Origin: JAJFUV01 sp964384215
GTDB taxonomy: Bacteria > Acidobacteriota > Terriglobia > Bryobacterales > Bryobacteraceae
Assembly: GCA_964384215.1 (NCBI GenBank)
Contig: CAYLLB010000003.1
Coordinates: 1-64,000, forward strand
Direction: 5' to 3'
Length of the DNA: 64,000 bases
Under the pieces are notes generated by a model. It was not told the DNA's origin. It did not search any database and saw only the letters and a program-made list of their open reading frames with translations. A program made the position numbers and the translations under genes. Each line of letters begins with the position of its first letter. The stretch's first letter is position 1. Shown here piece after piece: positions 19,563 to 26,402 of this stretch.

Positions 19563-20162
19563 ATGGCAGACAATTTTATCCTCTTAAACTGTCCCAATTG
19601 TGGGGCCAAGCTCGACATCTATGACGACATGGAGCGTTTCGCGTGCTCGTACTGTCGAAGCGAGATGATCGTTCAGCGAAGGGGTGGCACTGTCGCATTG
19701 AGAGAGATCCAATCTGCAATCAAGGGTGTTCAGGTTGGGACCGATAGAACTGCGGCAGAACTGGCGCTGGTACGACTCGAGAAGGAATTGCATGAACTGC
19801 TGCGGCTAGAATATGCGACGTACACAGCACCCCTTCCACCTCCCCAGCCTGGGGTTCCACCGCCTTCGGCGGTGCCGATTGTTGTCACCTTCATACTCAG
19901 TTGCGTGGCCATCCCGTTTGTGGCGGCAAGCCTCTCGCTTTCCGGTGAAGTTTTTTTCTTTTTGATGGTTTGCGTCTTGTTCGGGCCATCAGGATTTGCG
20001 TGTTGTCGGTACGTGCAGAAGGACAGAGAGTATCGTCGCCATTGCGATGCATCTCGTAGAGCGCAGATGGACGCCAGGTCCATTACGTTAGGACAAATTC
20101 ATCAACAAGTCGAGAAAGTGCGGGCCCAAATTGTGACGAACCGGCAAGTGCTGGAACACTAG
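19563..20162 (+). CDS. Zinc-ribbon plus membrane protein, unknown function
   Basis: The 199-residue protein starts with a zinc ribbon (CPNCG at residues 10-14, CSYC at 28-31, then RSEMIVQRRGG). A predicted helical stretch and a proline-rich linker follow (PLPPPQPGVPPPSAVP). Two hydrophobic segments lie at about 104-122 and 128-147, and the C-terminus is a charged coiled-coil-like tail. This resembles zinc-ribbon membrane proteins of uncertain role. Codon use and base composition are clearly more AT-rich than in the neighbours, and the upstream TATATGTTATAG stretch fits a promoter. It lies in the small island between 19485 and 20867. Confidence 0.6.
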   Translation: MADNFILLNCPNCGAKLDIYDDMERFACSYCRSEMIVQRRGGTVALREIQSAIKGVQVGTDRTAAELALVRLEKELHELLRLEYATYTAPLPPPQPGVPPPSAVPIVVTFILSCVAIPFVAASLSLSGEVFFFLMVCVLFGPSGFACCRYVQKDREYRRHCDASRRAQMDARSITLGQIHQQVEKVRAQIVTNRQVLEH

Positions 20163-20362
20163 AGAATTCAATCTTAGGCACTCCCAGAATCATCCACGCA
20201 AAGAGGACGCACTTGATCACACCCACAACTGCCAGGCCGAGATCTTCAAAGTATAGGGAACCCTGCAACCTCTTCAGTTGGCTCCCAATAGGGAAGCGAG
20301 CATCTGACGCCTGCTTTTAAACATGCGCTCGGCCCGGGCGGTCAGAGGGGCCCAAAGGGAAG
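20163..20362. other. Island spacer, no convincing gene
   Basis: 200 bp between the two island genes. A 61-codon minus-strand frame (20083-20268) looks hydrophobic, but it overlaps the zinc-ribbon gene and has no ribosome site. I see no RNA gene or repeat. Confidence 0.4.
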
Positions 20363-20776
20363 GTGCCTGATGGTTGGGTTGTCGATTGGGTGAATGGATT
20401 GCCAGCGGTCGGCGACGTCGCCATTGTTTCCATTCTGGGATGTAAGAAGGATGGTATCAGTGAGTTTAGTTACTACTCGTTCCGTAGCTGTTTCGACGAT
20501 GACCGTAAGGATTCTCCGACCTTTCAGGAATGGCTCGATGAGAAGTTTGGCGTTGGGCGCTACCATGGATTCGAGTACCCTACGGTGGACACCGTTGACA
20601 GCTCCATGGAGACGCTGCTGCAAGTGGCAGAGAGGGTTCGCGCCTCAATCGAAGCGCACCATACGGTTGTTGTTGTGGATTCCGGCGGTGTGAGTCGCAC
20701 CGGCGCAGTGGGCAGGTCTATGGGATTCACAGCCGTACTCGGCACCCATCAAATAGGGCGCCCTCTTGGAGCATAA
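20363..20776 (+). CDS. Hypothetical protein with a tyrosine-phosphatase-like loop lacking Cys
   Basis: The 137-residue frame starts at a GTG with AGGGAAG just upstream; the start is uncertain. Residues 84-122 (METLLQVAERVRASIEAHHTVVVVDSGGVSRTGAVGRSMGF) resemble the end of a dual-specificity phosphatase: a helix, a hydrophobic strand, then a D-x5-R-T-G loop (D106, R112) where active enzymes have C-x5-R-T/S-G. If this homology is real it is a pseudophosphatase. If not, the protein is simply unknown. Base composition is lower in GC than the surroundings. Confidence 0.5.
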   Translation: MPDGWVVDWVNGLPAVGDVAIVSILGCKKDGISEFSYYSFRSCFDDDRKDSPTFQEWLDEKFGVGRYHGFEYPTVDTVDSSMETLLQVAERVRASIEAHHTVVVVDSGGVSRTGAVGRSMGFTAVLGTHQIGRPLGA

Positions 20777-20867
20777 CGGGCCGGTCGAGTGAATAGACAT
20801 CCCGGGGGAGCAGCAATGGCATGAATGCAATTTGAATTGAGGCCGTCTCTCCTAGTTTCAACTCCAC

Positions 20868-22517
20868 TCACTGAAACTCCAGCCCGAAAATGCTTGCCTG
20901 ATCCATGCGGAAGCGCAGGATGATCGCCGTGCCCTCGGGATGCCCCAGGTCTTCCTGCCCGTTCCAGGTCACCGGCGCCCGGAATCGGTCGCCGAAGATT
21001 CGCGCGGCTTCGTTGAAGCTCCTGCCTGCGAGCGGTTTCCCCTTGATGTCGGCGACTTCGACCAGCAGGCTGCCGCCGCGCCTGGTCAGCGCGTTGATGC
21101 GCAGCTTGCGGCCCGGCGGAACCAGGCCGATGGTGGCGAATTCGCCGCGCTCGGCGGCCTCCAGCGCCACCAGCCGGCCCTTGGGCCAAACAGCATAGCC
21201 CGGCGCGAATTTCCACAGGCGGCGCGGGTATTTGTGAGGCACGTTATAGGCCGAATACGGCAGCACCCAGCGCCCGTCCGCCAGCTCGGTGAGCTGTGGA
21301 TGGGCGAAGATGCACCCGCCATCGAAGGCGCCGAACGGGCCGGTCGAAAAGACCGGAGAACCGGGCAGGAAGTGCCACAGCCTCCCGTCGTGGCTCGATG
21401 CCAGGGCCACGCTGGTCGAATCGTTGGCTGTATGCCATATGGTGGGGAACAGCAGGTGGTGGTCCGGCGCACCCGGGATCGTCGTCTTGCCGTTGGTGTA
21501 GAGAGTATCGGTGGGGAGAAGCTCGGGCCCCGGTTCGAGGATGGTTTCGTGCAGCGGAAATTCACGGTAGTTGGCCGTTTCCGAGCGGCCGATGGAGCGC
21601 CGCCCGCTGTCCCAGGTTTTTGCGCGCGGCGGCGTCACCTTGTGGGACCGGAGTCCCGAACTCCAGGTGCGCGTATACGCCACATACTTGCCGAGACGCT
21701 GGTCGTAATACGCCGTGAGGTTGGTGTCGGTAACTTCGATGACCATCGGCTCGCGGAACTGCGTCCAATGCAACCCGTCGGCTGAAACCGCGCCGGTCAT
21801 CCCCTTGGCGCCACCATCCTTGCGGCGCGCCGACTTCGGATCCCAGGCGCCCGGCCGCCGTCGTACGTACTCGTCCACCACGTCCTTTGGGAAATCCATC
21901 TCGGCGATGAGCTTGTACCGCTCGGCGGGCGGCGCAGAGGGATCGATGAAAACGCTGCCGCCGTCGGTCCCGAAAATGTTGACGATGTTGTTGGCGCGGC
22001 TGCCGTTCCACTCCACGATGCCGAGGTCCGGACGGCGCCAGGTCAGCCCATCGTCCGATTCGTAGTACACGAAGTGCTTCTGGCCGGGAGGATCGCCGGA
22101 GGTGGTGAACGGCGCGCCCCAGCCTCGATACTTGCCGCCGTCCTTGAGCAGCGTCGTGATGGCTACGCCGGCGCCCTCTTCCCACCCGCGCCCGGGTTCA
22201 AACAGCGGTCCCATGCGCTGGGCCGGCTGCGCCACCAGGCGAATGCCCCGCGGCTGATCGGTGCTGGAGAAATAGGCCGCATCCGGCGCCACGGCGGAAG
22301 TGAGGCCCACGCCCCTGCCCGCCGTGTCGCGCCAGGCAAACGAACCCGTCCGGACGTAATGCCAGTTCAGGAACACCAGGCGGTTGCCCAAAAGCTCGTA
22401 GGGCTCGCCGTATTCGATGGCCTCGGGCGCGCCTGGTGCGGGTTGCGCCGCGCTGGAACCAACAGTGGGTGCAGCCGCGGCGGTAGTGAGGAAACCTCTT
22501 CGGTTCATGCCCGGCAT
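20868..22517 (-). CDS. Tat-exported five-bladed beta-propeller (glycosidase-like) protein
   Basis: The 549-residue protein has a twin-arginine signal (NRRGFLTTAAAAP, residues 4-17). Its body has repeated propeller blades: FVYYESDDGLTWRRPDLGIVEW, GAVSADGLHWTQFREP, VALASSHDGRLWHFLPGSP and GCIFAHPQLTELADGRWVLPYSAY, as in GH32/43/62-like hydrolases and phosphorylases. The catalytic acids cannot be assigned with confidence. It is likely a periplasmic glycan-active or glycan-binding enzyme. ATG 22517 has GGAGCC about 9 nt upstream; ATG 22508 (MNRRGF) is an alternative. It lies 30 bp behind lpxA, but a functional link is not obvious. Confidence 0.8.
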   Translation of the reverse strand: MPGMNRRGFLTTAAAAPTVGSSAAQPAPGAPEAIEYGEPYELLGNRLVFLNWHYVRTGSFAWRDTAGRGVGLTSAVAPDAAYFSSTDQPRGIRLVAQPAQRMGPLFEPGRGWEEGAGVAITTLLKDGGKYRGWGAPFTTSGDPPGQKHFVYYESDDGLTWRRPDLGIVEWNGSRANNIVNIFGTDGGSVFIDPSAPPAERYKLIAEMDFPKDVVDEYVRRRPGAWDPKSARRKDGGAKGMTGAVSADGLHWTQFREPMVIEVTDTNLTAYYDQRLGKYVAYTRTWSSGLRSHKVTPPRAKTWDSGRRSIGRSETANYREFPLHETILEPGPELLPTDTLYTNGKTTIPGAPDHHLLFPTIWHTANDSTSVALASSHDGRLWHFLPGSPVFSTGPFGAFDGGCIFAHPQLTELADGRWVLPYSAYNVPHKYPRRLWKFAPGYAVWPKGRLVALEAAERGEFATIGLVPPGRKLRINALTRRGGSLLVEVADIKGKPLAGRSFNEAARIFGDRFRAPVTWNGQEDLGHPEGTAIILRFRMDQASIFGLEFQ

Positions 22518-22547
22518 GAAGGCAGGCTCCTTTACCCTGGTGCGCGG

Positions 22548-23333
22548 CTAACGGCAGATGCCGCGCGTGCTCGATCGGATGAATCGTATCAGGTGCAGCG
22601 TCTCTTCGGTCGGGACCTCGCCCTCAATCCGCCGCAGCGCGTCCTCGAGCTTCAACCCCGAATGGTAAAGCAGGCGATAAGCGGTTGTGATAGCGGCGAT
22701 CTGCTCCCCGGTGAAGCCCGCGCGCTTCAGCCCGACCTTGTTGATGCCATTCGGCTCCACGTACAGTCCGGCGTACAGGAAGAACGGCGGCACATCCTTG
22801 TTCACCCGCACACCGCCCCCGACCATGGCAAGCCGTCCGACCTTCGAGAATTGGTGAATCGCCACGCCGCCGGAAACGAACGCCTGGTCCTCGATTTCGA
22901 CGTATCCCGCCACCAGCGCGCAACTCGCGATCACCACCTCGTTGCCGATCCTGGCGTTGTGGGCGATGTGCCCGGAACTCATGATGTAGTTGCCGTCGCC
23001 GATCTCGGTTACCGACTCCGGCTTGGTGCCGCGCGAAATAGTCCAGTGCTCGCGGATCTTGTTGCGGTTGCCGATGCGCAGGTAACTGCGCTCCCCCGTG
23101 AAGACCTTGTCGAAGGGATCGGTGCCCAGCACGGCGCCGGCGGAAATCTCGTTGTAGTCGCCCAGGGTGGTCCAGCGCTTGATGTATACGTATGGCTCAA
23201 TGCGGCAGAATGCACCCACCGTGACGTCGCTTTCGACGACCGCGTAGTCGCCGATGACGGTTTGGGCTCCGATGCGCGCCTCGGGATGAATGCGGGCCGT
23301 CGGCGCGATGACAGCCGAAGGATCGATCGGCAT
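22548..23333 (-). CDS. lpxA: Acyl-ACP--UDP-N-acetylglucosamine O-acyltransferase
   Basis: The 261-residue protein starts the lipid A pathway by putting a 3-hydroxyacyl chain on UDP-GlcNAc in the cytoplasm. The left-handed beta-helix hexapeptides (IAPTARIHPEARIGAQTVIGDYAVV and so on) fill residues 8-190. SGHIAHNARIG holds the catalytic His near 123, and the C-terminal helices (residues 195-261) are complete. Length is normal for LpxA. It is divergent from lpxD with only 35 bp between starts, so they share a promoter region; lpxB and fabZ are not in the window. Confidence 0.93.
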   Translation of the reverse strand: MPIDPSAVIAPTARIHPEARIGAQTVIGDYAVVESDVTVGAFCRIEPYVYIKRWTTLGDYNEISAGAVLGTDPFDKVFTGERSYLRIGNRNKIREHWTISRGTKPESVTEIGDGNYIMSSGHIAHNARIGNEVVIASCALVAGYVEIEDQAFVSGGVAIHQFSKVGRLAMVGGGVRVNKDVPPFFLYAGLYVEPNGINKVGLKRAGFTGEQIAAITTAYRLLYHSGLKLEDALRRIEGEVPTEETLHLIRFIRSSTRGICR

Positions 23334-23368
23334 AACCTTGTATCATACAAGCATCGGAAGGAGGCCTT

Positions 23369-24394
23369 GTGCGTACCCGTGAATTGGCCGAGTGGCTTGG
23401 CGCGACTTTTGAAGGCGACGGCGAAAAAGAACTGACCGGCGTGGCCCCCATCGAGACCGCGGGGGCGGCGGACCTGTCGTTCGTCGGTTCCCGCAAAGGA
23501 CTGCGGCAGGCCGAGGCGAGCGCCGCCGGATGCCTGATCGTTCCCCCGGATTACGAGAATCCCGAGGGACGCACGGTGATTCGCGTGCCGGAACCGCGCA
23601 CCGCGTTCGCGCGCGCCGTGGCCTTGTTGCATCCCGCGCCTGCGCCTCCCCCCGGCATTCATCCCACCGCCGTCGTGGCGCCGGATGTGGAAATCGGAGA
23701 AGGCGTGAGCGTGGCTCCCCGCGTGAGCATCGGCGAGGGAACCCGCGTGGGCGCCGGCTGCGTGATCGGCGCCGGCTGCTCCATCGGCCGCCGCGTCACC
23801 CTGGGAACGAATTGTATTCTGTACGCCAACGTCACCTTGTACGACGACGTGGACATCGGCGATCGCGTTATTCTGCACTCGGGTTGCGTGATCGGCGCCG
23901 ATGGTTTCGGCTTCGTCATGGTGAAGGACCATTACGAGAAGTTTCCTCAGGTGGGGCGCGTTTCGATAGGCAACGACGTCGAGATCGGCGCCAACTCCTG
24001 CGTGGACCGCGCCGCCCTCGGCGTCACCTGGATCGGCGAAGGGACCAAGCTCGACAACATGGTTCACGTCGCGCACAACTGCCGCATCGGCAAGCACGTC
24101 GTGGTGGCGGCGCAGACCGGCTTTTCGGGCGGTGTGGTCATTGAAGATTACGCCGTCGTTGGCGGGCAGGTGGGCGTGGGCGACAAAGCGCGCATCGAAT
24201 CGCGCGCCGTCATCGGCTCCGGCGCGGGCATCCTCAGTTCGAAGGTGGTGCACTCCGGACAGGTCATGTGGGGCACGCCCGCCCGTCCGCTGCGCGAGCA
24301 TCTCGAGCAACTCGCCAACCTCGCGCGCCTCCCCGAGGTGCGGCGCGAGATCCGCGAATTGAAAGAGCGTCTGGACAAGCTGGAGAAGAAGTAG
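23369..24394 (+). CDS. lpxD: UDP-3-O-(3-hydroxyacyl)glucosamine N-acyltransferase
   Basis: The 341-residue enzyme adds the second acyl chain in lipid A synthesis. It has the LpxD N-terminal domain (residues 1-95, MRTRELAEWLGATFEG and DLSFVGSRKG). A long left-handed beta-helix follows, with GADGFGFV and HNCRIGKHVVVAAQTGFSGG (catalytic His near 235), and a C-terminal helix (EVRREIRELKERLDKLEKK) ends it. GTG 23369 has AAGGAGG 5 nt upstream. It is divergent from lpxA, with which it forms the lipid A pair of this region. Confidence 0.95.
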   Translation: MRTRELAEWLGATFEGDGEKELTGVAPIETAGAADLSFVGSRKGLRQAEASAAGCLIVPPDYENPEGRTVIRVPEPRTAFARAVALLHPAPAPPPGIHPTAVVAPDVEIGEGVSVAPRVSIGEGTRVGAGCVIGAGCSIGRRVTLGTNCILYANVTLYDDVDIGDRVILHSGCVIGADGFGFVMVKDHYEKFPQVGRVSIGNDVEIGANSCVDRAALGVTWIGEGTKLDNMVHVAHNCRIGKHVVVAAQTGFSGGVVIEDYAVVGGQVGVGDKARIESRAVIGSGAGILSSKVVHSGQVMWGTPARPLREHLEQLANLARLPEVRREIRELKERLDKLEKK

Positions 24395-24427
24395 CAGCGC
24401 TCCCGGCGGCGGACGGCCCCGCGCGCC

Positions 24428-25093
24428 CTAGCGAAACGTGATGCGCACCCGTAGGTCGCCGCGCGCGTCAAAGGAAGCGTCCAACGCCGCGCCGTGAGCT
24501 TCCACGATATGCAACACGCTGGCCAGCGCCAGCCCGCTTCCGCCCGGCACGTGCGCGTTGAACGGCTCGAACAACGTTGCCAGGCTCTCGGCGTCGTAAT
24601 CGGGTGCGGGCCCCGAGAACTCCAGGCAGGTTCGCTCGTCCACCGTCCACGTCCGGATGCAGACATCGCCGCCGTGCGCCGCCTGCTGGAAGAACCTGAA
24701 CAAATTGCACAACAGATGCTGCGCCTGCGAAGCGTCGGCGAGGACCGCAGCCACCTGCTGCTCCGGCTCGTAGTGTACTCGAGAGGCGCCTTCGCCCGCC
24801 CATTCGGCCAAGGTCTCGCTGATGAGCTCGGAAAGGTCCAGCAGCTCCATGCGCGGCGGAGCGGTCTGCAGGTAATGGATGGCGTCGGTGAGGATGCAGT
24901 TGCACTGCTCAACCATCTGCTGAAGCCTGCCGATCTGCGCGCGCACTTGCACCTCTGTGTCCGGCAGCGTGATGTCCAGGTAATAAGCGATGCTTTCTAT
25001 GGTGCTCAGAGGCTGCCTCAGATCGTGGGCAATATGACGTACCACCTCGCCGGCGGTGGCAGTTGGGGCGGCAGTTGGCGTGGAGTTCGGCAT
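24428..25093 (-). CDS. Histidine kinase-like protein with degenerate ATP site
   Basis: The 221-residue protein has an H-box (VVRHIAHDLRQPLSTIES, His near 21), then a dimerisation helix pair (residues 40-75). A reduced HATPase domain follows. Its G2 loop reads GGSGLALAS rather than GTGLGL, the N-box reads CNLFRFFQQAAH without the usual NAxxA, and the DxGxG motif is absent (LEFSGPAPDY). It may therefore phosphotransfer or bind a partner but not use ATP normally. There is no sensor or membrane segment. It stands alone, convergent with lpxD. Confidence 0.7.
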   Translation of the reverse strand: MPNSTPTAAPTATAGEVVRHIAHDLRQPLSTIESIAYYLDITLPDTEVQVRAQIGRLQQMVEQCNCILTDAIHYLQTAPPRMELLDLSELISETLAEWAGEGASRVHYEPEQQVAAVLADASQAQHLLCNLFRFFQQAAHGGDVCIRTWTVDERTCLEFSGPAPDYDAESLATLFEPFNAHVPGGSGLALASVLHIVEAHGAALDASFDARGDLRVRITFR

Positions 25094-25222
25094 CGGACCG
25101 GCGACAGTTGTCGATTATACCCCGGGCGGGGACAGCCTGCCGTGCCGGCCACTGAATCTTGACATCAAGATAATGGCTTCGGAAACTTGCGTTTTCGCGG
25201 TAGTACAGATAGAATCCGTTGA

Positions 25223-25795
25223 ATGGTTCCCATGCGCATGCTAAGAGTCCTGCTCCTGTTCGTGTTCATTGCGGGAGCGTCTTCCGCTGGAGTGTTCCTG
25301 AGTGCCGACACGCCGGTGACGATCCCGGATCTGACCACGGTCTATTCGTACATTACCGTTCCGTCGGGCGAGACAATCACGGATGTCAATGTCACGATCG
25401 GTTCTCTGTCTCACAGTTGGGACGGCGATCTCCGCATTTGGTTGACCAGTCCCGGCGGTACTTCCATCGTCCTTTTCGCGAATTACGGCGGAGGCGGGGA
25501 TGGCCTCTTTGGGACCGTGTTCGACGACGAAGCATCCATCTCGATCGCGAGCGGTGCCGCGCCTTTTACCGGCGCGTTTCAACCATTCTCAGCCTTGTCG
25601 GCGTTCGACGGCCAAAACTCCGGCGGCATTTGGACTCTGACCGTCGCCGATCAGGTCGGCGGAGACTCCGGCACACTGAATGCGTGGTCGCTCGAAGTGG
25701 ACGGGTCGGGCGTTTCGGACGTTCCTGAACCCGCTACCTGGCTGCTCGGCGGTGTAGGCCTCCTCGGCCTGGCACTGCGCTGCTGCATCCGCTGA
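25223..25795 (+). CDS. PEP-CTERM protein with a P-domain-like beta-sandwich
   Basis: The 190-residue protein has a signal peptide (residues 4-21). The body (VTIPDLTTVYSYITVPSGETITDVNVTIGSLSHSWDGDLRIWLTSPGGTSIVLF and WTLTVADQVGGDSGTLNAWSLEV) matches the proprotein convertase P-domain. The end VPEPATWLLGGVGLLGLALRCCIR is a PEP-CTERM sorting signal: PEP motif, hydrophobic helix, basic end. It would be sorted by an exosortase, which is not in the window, to the outer surface. It may bind or hide a partner protease or act in extracellular matrix. No ribosome site of strength is seen at ATG 25223. Confidence 0.85.
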   Translation: MVPMRMLRVLLLFVFIAGASSAGVFLSADTPVTIPDLTTVYSYITVPSGETITDVNVTIGSLSHSWDGDLRIWLTSPGGTSIVLFANYGGGGDGLFGTVFDDEASISIASGAAPFTGAFQPFSALSAFDGQNSGGIWTLTVADQVGGDSGTLNAWSLEVDGSGVSDVPEPATWLLGGVGLLGLALRCCIR

Positions 25796-25943
25796 CAAAG
25801 AAGCTGCACGCCAGTTTTCCGTAAGATGTCCGCATCAGCATCCGGCGCGAGGCCGGTAGCCCCGCGCCGTCTCATCGGGATGTGCTGGTGCGAAAGCAGG
25901 TTGTCCCTGCGGTAACACTCATTCGGATGGATCGGCCGCGAAG

Positions 25944-26240
25944 ATGAAGGAACAACTGAACGCCATCATCTTGGAATTCATTGTCGTCGTCGCGCGCTGC
26001 TGGAAAACAACGGGTACGGCTCAGGATCGTGCTGTCTTTCAACAAGACGCTGCGATCGCGGCATGGTGGCTGGCTAAACTCAGGGAGGGCAACGCCCAGG
26101 CTGTGGCGGAGGAAATACTATCAGCCCAGACCAAGAAGCATTTCTCTGACTACTGGCGGGCAGGGGAATGTGGCGAGAATGAAACCAAGGCTTTTATGAG
26201 TATGACGAAGGCTGTTGAGGTGCTTCTGATGTCGCACTAG
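25944..26240 (+). CDS. Small helical hypothetical protein
   Basis: The 98-residue frame (MKEQLNAIILEFIVVVARCW, then DAAIAAWWLAKLREGNAQAVAEEILSAQTKKHF and ETKAFMSMTKAVEVLLMSH) is predicted mostly helical and soluble. I do not recognise a family. Base composition is more AT-rich than flanking genes, as in the island at 19.5-20.9 kb, so acquisition from elsewhere is possible. The ribosome site is weak (GCGAAG). It stands alone before the acyl-CoA dehydrogenase operon. Confidence 0.45.
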   Translation: MKEQLNAIILEFIVVVARCWKTTGTAQDRAVFQQDAAIAAWWLAKLREGNAQAVAEEILSAQTKKHFSDYWRAGECGENETKAFMSMTKAVEVLLMSH

Positions 26241-26402
26241 ACAACAGGAGACAGAAGCACCCTTCCGAACCATAAGCCAGAATCCGGGCCGGGAATTACC
26301 AAGCCGTTATAGCGGCATACGAAGGCTCCGCCATAGCAGGTCATCCCCTTCGAACAGGAAATCCGCTCCCCATCTGCGGCACAATGGTGTGAGGTTCTCA
26401 GT

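Noticed and set aside
20083..20268. A hydrophobic 61-codon minus frame.
   Set aside because: Overlaps the zinc-ribbon gene and lacks a ribosome site.
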